A stretch of DNA of 64,000 bases from Ravibacter arvi (GTDB taxonomy: Bacteria > Bacteroidota > Bacteroidia > Cytophagales > Spirosomataceae), in NCBI RefSeq assembly GCF_039540405.1, contig NZ_BAABEY010000012.1, positions 139,435 to 203,434 of the forward strand, written 5' to 3'. The notes below the pieces were generated by a model. The model made no database searches. It had not been told where the DNA came from and saw nothing but the letters and a program-made list of their open reading frames with translations. Positions 54,464 to 61,764 of this stretch are shown here, piece after piece (positions within the stretch are counted from its first letter, which is position 1; each line of letters starts with the position of its first letter). A program made the translations under genes and the position numbers.

Positions 54464-55903
54464 ATGAAGCTAAAATATTTTACACTGATGCTTGCCGCAT
54501 CGGTATTGGCAGGGTGCTCGAACTTCGATACGATTAATACCGACCCGTCAAAATCAAGCGAAACCCAGCCCGAATTCCTTCTGGGAAATGCGCAAAAACG
54601 TGCTGCGGACCTGCTGTACGGCACCTACTACAATGGCCGCATCGGCATGGAGCTCGGGCAGTACTGGATGGGGACCGACAAAACATCGGACGGCCGCTTT
54701 CTTTTCACCGACGAGGGCCTGTGGGGAAGCTTGTATTCCGGCCCGCTTATGGACCTCCAGGAGATCCGCAACTATTACGGCCGCCATCCGCAGGAGGTAA
54801 GCGCAAATATGATCGCGGTTTCTGAAGTAATGAAAACGTGGCTGTTCCATATCCTGACCGACGTATACGGTGACATCCCCTACTCGCAGGCGTTGCGTGG
54901 TGATGAAATCCCCCGCCCGGAATTCGATGAAGGCAGGAAAATATACCCGGCGCTTCTCGAAAACCTGAAAAACCAGATCGGGGTTTTGGGGAATGCCGGT
55001 TCCGGTGCGATCCGCGGTGATATTGTAGCGGGGGGCAATGCCCAGCAATGGATACGCATCGCCAATGCCCTCCGGATCCGTATTGCACTGCGCATGATGG
55101 ACGCAATGCCGGCAGAAGCGGCCGCAGTACTGACTGAAGCCGCCCAGAATACCCTGACGGGAATTACCCAGGACGTTTTCTTCCCCTATAACCTGGCTGC
55201 GGCAACCAACCGGTTCCCCTATAATGATGTAGAGCGTCCGTTGGTTGAGTTTGCCGTCACTACTACCCTGGTCGACTATATGAAATCGGTAAGCGATCCG
55301 CGCCTTCCCATCTACGCGAGACCTGACGACACCAACGGCCAGTACGTGGGCAAACCTTATGGGAAGGAAGAGAACGACCCCATCATGATCCGGTTGTCAA
55401 AACCCGGCCTGAAGGCGTACGCAGGTGATGCAAAAGGATATATCATTACGTATTCGGAAATAGCCTTCGCCCTTGCCGAAGCCGCTGCCCGAGGCATCAG
55501 TGTTGGAGGTACCGCAGCTGACTGGTACGAAAAAGGCGTTACCGCTTCTATGAAACAATGGGGCGTTACCGACGAAAAGGTAATTGCAGCTTATCTCGAA
55601 AAAGTACCTTACAGTGAAACAGACTGGAAGAACGTAATCGGCACTCAGAAATGGCTTGCCCTTTACATGCAGGGCATACAGGCCTGGATGGAACGGCTTC
55701 GCCTCGATAACGCCAAACCGGGCGGCGGTATTTTGTTCATCGCGCCGGTCTCGGGCAGCCTCGACCCGGAAGTGAAGGATGTGCCCAAACGGCTTAAGTA
55801 CCCGGCGGCTACCCGGTCCAATAACCCGGAAAACAGCAAAATAGCCGCCGACCGGATCGGTGGTGATTCGCAGGCCACACGAAACTGGTGGGACAAACAA
55901 TGA
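54464..55903 (+). CDS. SusD-like (SusD/RagB group 2) lipoprotein
   Basis: This 479-residue surface lipoprotein has a signal peptide ending VLAGC (lipidated Cys18). NTDPSKS near residue 28, the GDIPYSQALRG block and the MKQWGVTDEKVIAAYLEKV region fit the SusD-like group that pairs with SusC receptors lacking an STN domain. I chose ATG 54464 because it opens the signal peptide; an in-frame ATG 4 codons earlier is possible. It follows its SusC by 32 nt and is closed by a strong terminator. Confidence 0.93.
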   Translation: MKLKYFTLMLAASVLAGCSNFDTINTDPSKSSETQPEFLLGNAQKRAADLLYGTYYNGRIGMELGQYWMGTDKTSDGRFLFTDEGLWGSLYSGPLMDLQEIRNYYGRHPQEVSANMIAVSEVMKTWLFHILTDVYGDIPYSQALRGDEIPRPEFDEGRKIYPALLENLKNQIGVLGNAGSGAIRGDIVAGGNAQQWIRIANALRIRIALRMMDAMPAEAAAVLTEAAQNTLTGITQDVFFPYNLAAATNRFPYNDVERPLVEFAVTTTLVDYMKSVSDPRLPIYARPDDTNGQYVGKPYGKEENDPIMIRLSKPGLKAYAGDAKGYIITYSEIAFALAEAAARGISVGGTAADWYEKGVTASMKQWGVTDEKVIAAYLEKVPYSETDWKNVIGTQKWLALYMQGIQAWMERLRLDNAKPGGGILFIAPVSGSLDPEVKDVPKRLKYPAATRSNNPENSKIAADRIGGDSQATRNWWDKQ

Positions 55904-55947
55904 AAAAAGCGAAAGGGTCCTGATGCAGGACCCTTTCGCTTTTTTAT
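55903..55947. terminator. Strong bidirectional terminator
   Basis: The arms 55903-55922 and 55926-55945 pair over 20 bp without mismatch around an ATG loop. The outer six pairs are A-T, so U-tracts arise on both strands. It ends the SusC/SusD operon and the convergent small lipoprotein gene. Confidence 0.95.
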
Positions 55948-55965
55948 TTCAATTGCTGAAAAAAA

Positions 55966-56211
55966 TTACTTCAGGTACACTTTCGTATCGCCATATAATT
56001 TTGTCCGAAGCTCATTGGCTTTATTCTCAAGATCCGGGTTCTCGGTATACTTGTAAGACAATTGCTTGGCGGCAGAGTCAGGGTGAACACCATAAACCCA
56101 TTCGCTACCTTCTCTCACATCCTTCTGAACGGCTTTGTTGTACTTCTGATACTCACAGGACGACAATGCGGCGGTGCCCAATACAATTGCTGCTACGATC
56201 TTAATATTCAT
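55966..56211 (-). CDS. Small lipoprotein of unknown function
   Basis: This 81-residue protein has a lipoprotein signal ending LSSC (Cys19). The mature part is charged, helix-prone and rich in Lys/Tyr (EYQKYNKAVQKDVREGS), with WVYGVHPDSAAKQLSYKY. I recognise no family. A heptad-repeat element lies just upstream, its left arm 11 nt before the start codon, the same arrangement as upstream of the SusD gene at 33 kb. Confidence 0.7.
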   Translation of the reverse strand: MNIKIVAAIVLGTAALSSCEYQKYNKAVQKDVREGSEWVYGVHPDSAAKQLSYKYTENPDLENKANELRTKLYGDTKVYLK

Positions 56212-56222
56212 CTTTATAAAAG

Positions 56223-56324
56223 GTTTGAGCGGTGAGCTGTAAGGTATTAGCGTCTGTCTGGCAGCGGCTGGCCGGTGGCCTTGGCGCCTTTTAAGGCTAA
56301 ACCCTCAAAGCTGAAGGCTCATAG
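56223..56324. repeat. Inverted heptad element upstream of the small lipoprotein gene
   Basis: The left arm has GTTTGAG and CGGTGAG (56223-56236). The right arm has CTCAAAG, CTGAAGG, CTCATAG (56304-56324). The design matches 33244-33342. The rest of the 218-bp gap between the lipoprotein and peptidase genes shows no gene. Confidence 0.7.
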
Positions 56325-56429
56325 CTATTTCTTGTTACTTAATGATCAATACTACCGGTTAAACGGACGGCACAAAAATAGGTTGCAAATACCTGACGAC
56401 CAAAAGTTACAGATGCTTTTGGCAAAAAT

Positions 56430-58154
56430 TTATAAGCTTTCTAATTCCGCCTTCACGAATCCCATTAAATCGGCAATGTACCCGGCAGAAAAATCAAACG
56501 GGACATGGGCCGCTTCATAAATCTCACCGATAGTAGCAGTGTAGCCGAGCTTAAGCGCATTGACGTAACCCGCCAACCCGCGTTCTTTGTTTTCGCGGTA
56601 ATTTTTCCAGATAGCAATAGCTCCCAATTGGGCAATCCCGTACTCTATATAGTAAAACGGTACTTCGTAAATGTGAAGCTGCCGTTGCCAGCTAAATTTC
56701 CTGAAAGGTTCCAGTCCGTTCCAATCGGTCACGTTTTCGGAAAAGATGCCAAAAATTTTCTCCCATGCTTCCGCCCTCTGGGCTTCATTGTGCCCCGGGT
56801 TTTCATAGAGCCAATGCTGGAATTTATCGACGGTAGCCACCCATGGCAGCGTTTCAATAATGGATTCCAGGTGCTGCTTCTTGGCACGGACCAGGTCTTC
56901 CGCATTATCAAAAAACTCATCCCAATAGTCCATCGTGAGCAGCTCCATCGACATTGAAGCCAGCTCCGCAACTTCGGAAGGCGTATGTTTAAAACTGTTC
57001 AGCAGCAGATCCCGCGTAAGGAATGAATGTACTGCGTGACCGCCTTCGTGCAGCAGGGTGATCATATCTCTGAGATTCGAAGTCGCATTCATAAAGATGA
57101 ACGGAACGCCTATTTCCGAGAGCGGGTAGTTATAACCACCGGGAGCCTTGCCTTTCCTGGATTCAAGATCAAGATGGTTCATGGCCTTCATCACGCTCAG
57201 GCAATACCCGAAATAAGGGTCAAGGCGGTTGAAGCAGCGGATCGTTTTGCTGAGCAGGTCCTCTCCGTCAGAGAAGGGCTTCAGCGGGGCACGGCCCTCC
57301 ACATCAACTTTGGCGTCCCAGGGCCGGAGTACCGCTACGCCCAGCCTGCTCTTCCGCCCGGCGGCCATCGTATTGAGAATCGGAACCACCGATTCTGCCA
57401 CAGACGCATGGAAATCAAAGCAATCCTGTGGAGTGTAGTCAAACCGTCCCATGCTGGCAAACATATAATCGCGGTAGTTGGCAAAACCGGCATTTCGGGC
57501 CACCTGGTCGCGGAGGCCAACCAGCTTGCCAAGCAAGGCATCAAGTGCCTGGTGATCCTGGTAGCGCCTTTCCGCAATCGCACGCCAGGCATTTTCCCTG
57601 ATCACCCGATCCGTCGACTGCAGGCGGTCCCCGGCTTTCTGCAGGGTCATTTCCTCACCGTCGAGCACTACGGTCATAGCACCGGCAATGGCGCTGTACT
57701 TTCGCTCCTCGGATTGGGCTTCCGTTTGAATCGGGACGTTCTCCTCCCTGAAAATCTCGATGGCTTTTTTCATCCCGCGAACGGTGATCGCAAAGCCGTT
57801 GTCCGGCAGCTCCGTCAAAAAAGGGCTGGACGCCGCCTTCTTATCCAGCTCATTACCGAATACCGCCAGATGCGGCTGAATTTCAGTTATAAAAAACTCG
57901 AGCTTACCTATTAAATCTTTATCGGCAGTATCACAAGTCTGCCTGATATAACGCCACGCAAAATCCTCGGCGAGGTAGGATTCCAGCTCGCTTCGGTCAA
58001 TGAACCATTGTCGCAGCTCCCCTGCATCACGAATTTCCCGGTTCAGGAGATCTTCGTAAAATGGCTTCAGATCTTCCCAGGATGAGAAACTAAAATCGTC
58101 CCCCAGAAACAATCGCTCGGGTCGCCCGGGTACTTCAATCAAATCTGTATGCAT
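56430..58154 (-). CDS. M3-family metallopeptidase (oligoendopeptidase F-like)
   Basis: This is a 574-residue cytoplasmic zinc oligopeptidase. The active site is HEGGH (369-373, in LLHEGGHAVHSF), and the third ligand Glu lies in the SMELLTMDYWDEFF helix. Flanking blocks GGYNYPLSEIGVPFIFMN and the C-terminal YDYIEYGIAQLGA-like region (YYIEYGIAQLGAIAIW) fit the PepF branch. The start at 58154 is used because upstream in-frame sequence is only the heptad array. It recycles short peptides. The cysteine hydrolase gene is 82 nt upstream on the same strand. Confidence 0.92.
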   Translation of the reverse strand: MHTDLIEVPGRPERLFLGDDFSFSSWEDLKPFYEDLLNREIRDAGELRQWFIDRSELESYLAEDFAWRYIRQTCDTADKDLIGKLEFFITEIQPHLAVFGNELDKKAASSPFLTELPDNGFAITVRGMKKAIEIFREENVPIQTEAQSEERKYSAIAGAMTVVLDGEEMTLQKAGDRLQSTDRVIRENAWRAIAERRYQDHQALDALLGKLVGLRDQVARNAGFANYRDYMFASMGRFDYTPQDCFDFHASVAESVVPILNTMAAGRKSRLGVAVLRPWDAKVDVEGRAPLKPFSDGEDLLSKTIRCFNRLDPYFGYCLSVMKAMNHLDLESRKGKAPGGYNYPLSEIGVPFIFMNATSNLRDMITLLHEGGHAVHSFLTRDLLLNSFKHTPSEVAELASMSMELLTMDYWDEFFDNAEDLVRAKKQHLESIIETLPWVATVDKFQHWLYENPGHNEAQRAEAWEKIFGIFSENVTDWNGLEPFRKFSWQRQLHIYEVPFYYIEYGIAQLGAIAIWKNYRENKERGLAGYVNALKLGYTATIGEIYEAAHVPFDFSAGYIADLMGFVKAELESL

Positions 58155-58161
58155 AAGCAAA

Positions 58162-58224
58162 ATGAGGTATGAGGTATGAGGTATGAGGTATGAGGTGTGA
58201 GGTGTGAGGTGTGAGGTGCGGGGT
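58162..58224 (-). repeat. Nine-unit heptad array directly upstream of the M3 peptidase gene
   Basis: Five ATGAGGT units, three GTGAGGT units and one GCGGGGT unit run without interruption on the plus strand. On the minus strand this reads as ACCTCAY repeats. The last one ends 7 nt before the peptidase start codon. It has the same unit and copy number as the array at hflX (10458-10520). Confidence 0.9.
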
Positions 58225-58236
58225 GTTGGTACAGCT

Positions 58237-59025
58237 TTATTGTATTTCTGTGGACAATGCAAATTGCATCCCCTTCTCCTCTGCCTCCCGGTATATGGGC
58301 GCAGCCAGATGTCCCATTCCCGTAATGTCCGACATGCAGTCGGTAAGCAGCACCATATTGGGGATCAGTCCCGGTGCGTGCTTCAGTACCTGGCGGATAC
58401 TTGTTCCCACACAATGCGACCTGGCTTCACCGGCAACCAGGATCCGGTCATATTCTGAAAGATAATCGATCAACTGACGGTTCAGCTGTGTATCTGGATC
58501 ACCGCCCATAGGCACCTGCGCTTCAAATATTCCGAAATGCTCGGTAAACGGGTTTAACCCTTTAATCACTGTGAGATGATTGCGGCCGGTTGTACGGGCT
58601 CTGTCACTAAGAGCGGCTTCCAGAACTGGTTCGAGCGCGTTTCCGGCCGACCCGATCAGGCAATGCTCCGGCCAGATAAAATGTTCAAACTGCCCCTGTC
58701 GCTCAAGTGTTTCCAGGTAAGACAACACCCATTCTTCTTCCCATATCGGTTGCCAGACCCCGTTTTTTACCATTTCAAAAGAAATCGCCGTGAAAGGCAG
58801 CGGCATCTCTCCTTTGCCATTTCTCCAGAAACCGGGATGCGAAATGTCCAGCACCTGGTGGGTATCCAGCGTTACCACAATATCATGAACCCGGTTTCCC
58901 ATTCGATCCAGCAGTGCCGCCAGCCGTAAAATATCCTGGTCGGCCCCGGGAACAAATAAGGCCCCGTCCGGATTACAAAAGTCAAATTGGGCATCAATCA
59001 CCAGAAGTGCGGTACGAACGGACAT
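58237..59025 (-). CDS. Isochorismatase/nicotinamidase-family cysteine hydrolase
   Basis: This is a 262-residue cysteine hydrolase. The catalytic triad candidates are Asp11 (VIDAQFDF), Lys155 (VIKG) and Cys205 (SHCVGTS). Metal ligands of the nicotinamidase type are visible as Asp54, His56 (DTHQ) and His63, and WPEHC (118-122) is the family's conserved block. It is longer than PncA by about 50 residues. Nicotinamidase releases nicotinate and ammonia in NAD recycling; other amide substrates remain possible. Confidence 0.85.
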   Translation of the reverse strand: MSVRTALLVIDAQFDFCNPDGALFVPGADQDILRLAALLDRMGNRVHDIVVTLDTHQVLDISHPGFWRNGKGEMPLPFTAISFEMVKNGVWQPIWEEEWVLSYLETLERQGQFEHFIWPEHCLIGSAGNALEPVLEAALSDRARTTGRNHLTVIKGLNPFTEHFGIFEAQVPMGGDPDTQLNRQLIDYLSEYDRILVAGEARSHCVGTSIRQVLKHAPGLIPNMVLLTDCMSDITGMGHLAAPIYREAEEKGMQFALSTEIQ

Positions 59026-59061
59026 CAGCAGCGGGTAAATGGGCAGAAGCCCCTGTAAAGA

Positions 59062-60018
59062 TTATTTCTTAAAAAGGGAATCGACAAATTGCTCACGGTT
59101 GAACACCTGGAGATCATTCATCCCTTCACCGACACCGATATATTTGACCGGGATTTTAAACTCATCGGAAATACCGATCACGACGCCACCTTTGGCCGTG
59201 CCGTCCAGTTTGGTGATTGCCAGTGAAGTCACCTCTGTCGCTTTGGTAAATTCGCGCGCCTGTATGACGGCATTCTGGCCGGTGCTTCCGTCCAGAACAA
59301 GCAACACCTCATGCGGCGCTTCCGGCAGGAATTTCTGCACCACCCTTTTTATCTTGGTAAGCTCATTCATCAGGTTGACCTTCGTATGCAACCGTCCGGC
59401 GGTATCGATAATAATGACGTCCGCCCCGATTTCCACTCCTTTCTTGACGGCATCAAAGGCTACGGCCGAGGGGTCGGTATTCATCCCGTGTTCGATTACG
59501 GGCACATCCACACGTTTTCCCCAAAGCTTCAACTGGTCAACCGCAGCGGCCCTGAAGGTATCGGCTGCGCCCAGCACTACTTTCTTGCCATGCTGGTGAA
59601 ACTGGTGTGCAAGCTTCCCGATGGTTGTGGTCTTTCCTACACCATTCACGCCCACAACCATAATCACATAGGGTTTGGGCAACTGTTCGGTTTCAAAACT
59701 ATTGGAAATACTGACCGACCTGTTTTCGGTCAACAGCGCAGCCACTTCCTCCCGCAGCATCCGGTCGAGCTCACCGGTACTGGTATATTTGTCGCGGGCA
59801 ACCCTTTTCTCAATCCGGTCAATAATTTTCACCGTCGTTTCAACACCTACGTCCGATGAGATCAGAATTTCCTCCAATTCATCGAGCACCTCCTCGTCTA
59901 CGGTTGTTTTGCCGATAACTACACGCGACAACCTGCCAAAGATGCTTTCCTTGGATTTTTCCAGCCCTTTGTCCAGTGTTTCCTTTTTTTCCCTGGAGAA
60001 AAAATCAAATATACCCAT
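59062..60018 (-). CDS. ftsY: Signal recognition particle receptor FtsY
   Basis: FtsY docks SRP-ribosome complexes at the membrane and hydrolyses GTP together with Ffh. The 318-residue protein has a short N domain (no long acidic A domain) and the G domain: GVNGVGKT (123-130), DTFRAAA, DTAGRLH, TKLDGTAKGG and the C-terminal GVGEGMNDLQVFNREQFV. The start at 60018 is chosen because MGIFDFFSREKKET is a typical amphipathic membrane-binding start. It follows DUF4295 and rpmG in the usual Bacteroidota order. Confidence 0.96.
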   Translation of the reverse strand: MGIFDFFSREKKETLDKGLEKSKESIFGRLSRVVIGKTTVDEEVLDELEEILISSDVGVETTVKIIDRIEKRVARDKYTSTGELDRMLREEVAALLTENRSVSISNSFETEQLPKPYVIMVVGVNGVGKTTTIGKLAHQFHQHGKKVVLGAADTFRAAAVDQLKLWGKRVDVPVIEHGMNTDPSAVAFDAVKKGVEIGADVIIIDTAGRLHTKVNLMNELTKIKRVVQKFLPEAPHEVLLVLDGSTGQNAVIQAREFTKATEVTSLAITKLDGTAKGGVVIGISDEFKIPVKYIGVGEGMNDLQVFNREQFVDSLFKK

Positions 60019-60116
60019 GATTGTTTGGTAAGCCCTGTTATGAGCCAACAAGTTATCAACAAAAAAAGTCCCGGCAAAGGGACTTTCTTACAAATCAACT
60101 CACGAAAAGTCGTTGA

Positions 60117-60269
60117 TCAGCCTTTCAGTGTATCTTGTACGGCGTCAAGAGCAACGATTTCCTCTTTGAACGTGTAAGAACCTGTTTTGGGCGATTTCAC
60201 AGCGCGGATCACCTTAGCGTACGCTTTACCCCCTTCTTTCTTAAGGGTTGCAACTACCTTCTTTGCCAT
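60117..60269 (-). CDS. DUF4295 ribosomal protein (bL38-like)
   Basis: This 50-residue basic protein, MAKKVVATLKK near the N-terminus and ending DAVQDTLKG, belongs to the Bacteroidota-specific DUF4295 family. To my knowledge the Flavobacterium homologue has been reported as a ribosomal protein (bL38). It is too short for a long-ORF search. It lies between rpmG (31 nt upstream) and ftsY (98 nt downstream), an order common in Bacteroidota. Confidence 0.92.
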   Translation of the reverse strand: MAKKVVATLKKEGGKAYAKVIRAVKSPKTGSYTFKEEIVALDAVQDTLKG

Positions 60270-60300
60270 TGCGTTTTATTTTTTAAATTTCTGTGGAAGA

Positions 60301-60483
60301 CTATTTTATTTCCTTGTGAACCGTCATTTTCCGCAAAATAGGATTGTATTTTTTCAATTCAATCCTGGCGGGAGTGTTCTTCCGGTTCTTGGTCGTAATG
60401 TAACGCGATGTTCCAGGCACACCTGAAGTCTTATGTTCAGTACATTCTAAGATTACCTGTACCCTGTTTCCTTTCTTAGCCAT
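60301..60483 (-). CDS. rpmG: 50S ribosomal protein L33
   Basis: This 60-residue protein is bL33 of the zinc-free type: MAKKGNRVQVILECTEHK followed by TSRYITTKNRKNTPARIELKKYNP. Only one Cys is present, so no zinc ribbon is expected. In many Bacteroidota rpmB is next to it upstream, but here no rpmB is visible. A promoter lies 35 nt upstream. Confidence 0.96.
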   Translation of the reverse strand: MAKKGNRVQVILECTEHKTSGVPGTSRYITTKNRKNTPARIELKKYNPILRKMTVHKEIK

Positions 60484-60517
60484 TGCCTTATATAAATGAT
60501 TTTCAAATTTCGGACTG

Positions 60518-60551
60518 CAAAGATAAGTTCTTGTTTTGAATAAACTTACAA
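60518..60551 (-). promoter_or_regulatory. Promoter of rpmG-DUF4295-ftsY
   Basis: On the minus strand TTG (60551-60549), 23 nt, then TATCTTTG (60525-60518), a full match to the Bacteroidota consensus. It gives a leader of about 30 nt to rpmG. The remaining part of the 314-bp divergent gap (60552-60797) shows no gene and no clear promoter for the cytochrome gene. Confidence 0.55.
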
Positions 60552-60797
60552 TTTTTACAGTTATTTTGTTGATAAAGTCGTGACAATCCGAAACTTCTCT
60601 CAATTTCTGCCGCGCTGCCCGGGTATACTAACCCTGAACGGGCGTCGCTGAAACTGGATTCCATTTGTTTAAAGGCAACTCGTGGTATCGTTTCGCATTT
60701 TTTTAGTAGTTTCGTCGCATCTTTAGAACGCGCCTGCATTTCACCGGCGCGGATACTACAGACAGGATCATCGATTAACCATTACTCATTTTTAACA

Positions 60798-61304
60798 ATG
60801 ATTTTTTCTCCAAACTACAGACGCTTTTTGTCATTGGGCCTTATGATTGTTTCGGCTGCCGGATGGGTTGCCTGCTCCAGTAACGAAACAAAAGACGCTT
60901 ATGACAAGTTTTATGGCAAAGGGCGCTCGGCGAGAGAAGCAGAAGCAGTGGTAGCGGACAGCATTAAGCGGGCCGAGCGGAAATCAGCCCGTGAAGCAGA
61001 GGCTGCAGCGGCTGTTCCGGCAGCAGCTCCCTCGGGTTCTGTATCCCTTACTCCTCCGGCGGAAGTAGCCGCACTGATGGAAAAGAACACCTGTTCGGTG
61101 TGCCACAAGGCCGGCGAAAGGCTGGTAGGCCCGCCTTGGGTAGAAGTTGCCAAGAAAAAATACTCCATTGATGAGATTGTTGCGCTTGTTCACGAACCTA
61201 AGCCTGAGCACTGGCCTGACTACCCGCCCATGGCGCCTCTGGCTTTTGTAACCAAAGAGGATATCACGGTAATCGGCACCTGGATCAACTCCCTCAACCA
61301 ATAG
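60798..61304 (+). CDS. Cytochrome c family lipoprotein
   Basis: This is a 168-residue electron carrier. A signal peptide with lipobox ends at Cys26 (GWVAC), so it is anchored in the envelope. An Ala/Glu/Arg-rich linker follows (about 40-78), with SAREAEA occurring twice. The class I cytochrome domain (about 85-168) has haem motif CSVCH (99-103) and axial Met145 in YPPMAPL. The linker may form a helical stalk. It is 460 bp before leuA and transcribed the same way, but a leuA promoter and attenuator separate them. Confidence 0.9.
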   Translation: MIFSPNYRRFLSLGLMIVSAAGWVACSSNETKDAYDKFYGKGRSAREAEAVVADSIKRAERKSAREAEAAAAVPAAAPSGSVSLTPPAEVAALMEKNTCSVCHKAGERLVGPPWVEVAKKKYSIDEIVALVHEPKPEHWPDYPPMAPLAFVTKEDITVIGTWINSLNQ

Positions 61305-61529
61305 GGAGCCGCCGCACCGGCGTACACCGGGCCCGAAATAAACAACCGTAAATAAGAGGAGCCGGCGATGATACTTATTGAGCCGGTAGTGATTTCGTCC
61401 TAAAAAAACGGTGATGAAATTTTGAGCGAATCCCCCTTAAAAAGTGCAAAATAAGCGTTTGTCCGACCAATGTTTGCCCGGGTTCGGAGGGCCTGACTTG
61501 AATGCCCTTCATTAATTCGTTCAAAATAC

Positions 61530-61559
61530 TTGCTGTTTAGGATCGAAAGCTTACATTTG
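61530..61559 (+). promoter_or_regulatory. leuA promoter
   Basis: TTG at 61530-61532, 19 nt, then TACATTTG at 61552-61559: a full match to the Bacteroidota consensus at ideal spacing. Transcription should start at about 61566, some 33 nt before the leader peptide. Confidence 0.75.
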
Positions 61560-61598
61560 TATAAAAATTAAAAAAGCGAAATTTCGCCAACCGAAACA

Positions 61599-61655
61599 AT
61601 GTCCGTATTTCTACAACTAAACCTACAGCAAGGCGCACGACTTAGAGTTGTGTGA
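61599..61655 (+). CDS. leuL: Leucine-rich leader peptide of leuA
   Basis: ATG to TGA encode MSVFLQLNLQQGARLRVV, 18 residues with four Leu (CTA, CTA, CTA, CTT) and three Val. Three CTA codons within five positions (61611-61625) is striking. The stop codon sits where the antiterminator strand begins. The peptide itself is not expected to have a function; its translation senses charged tRNA-Leu. The symbol leuL is used by analogy with proteobacterial leaders. Confidence 0.85.
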   Translation: MSVFLQLNLQQGARLRVV

Positions 61656-61719
61656 GGGAGGGAGATATTGGTCAACATATAACTGCCCTTTCTCACGCTG
61701 TGTTGGAAAGGGCTTTTTT
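61634..61719 (+). promoter_or_regulatory. leuA transcription attenuator (alternative hairpins)
   Basis: Three structures can be drawn. Hairpin 1 pairs 61634-61641 with 61647-61654 around TTAGA. The antiterminator pairs GAGGGAGGG (61654-61662) with CCCTTTCTC (61686-61694), nine pairs including two G-U. The terminator pairs 61685-61692 with 61706-61713. The antiterminator and terminator share 61686-61692 and exclude each other. A ribosome at the leader stop would cover 61654-61662 and favour termination; a ribosome stalled at the CTA codons would leave it free. Confidence 0.8.
61685..61719 (+). terminator. Attenuator terminator upstream of leuA
   Basis: GCCCTTTC (61685-61692) pairs with GAAAGGGC (61706-61713), an inner CAC/GTG pair (61694-61696/61700-61702) extends it, and a run of six T follows. 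It ends 45 nt before leuA. Confidence 0.88.
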
Positions 61720-61764
61720 ATCGGTCTAGTTATTGCGTAACCCATTCATATTTTCATAGTACCC

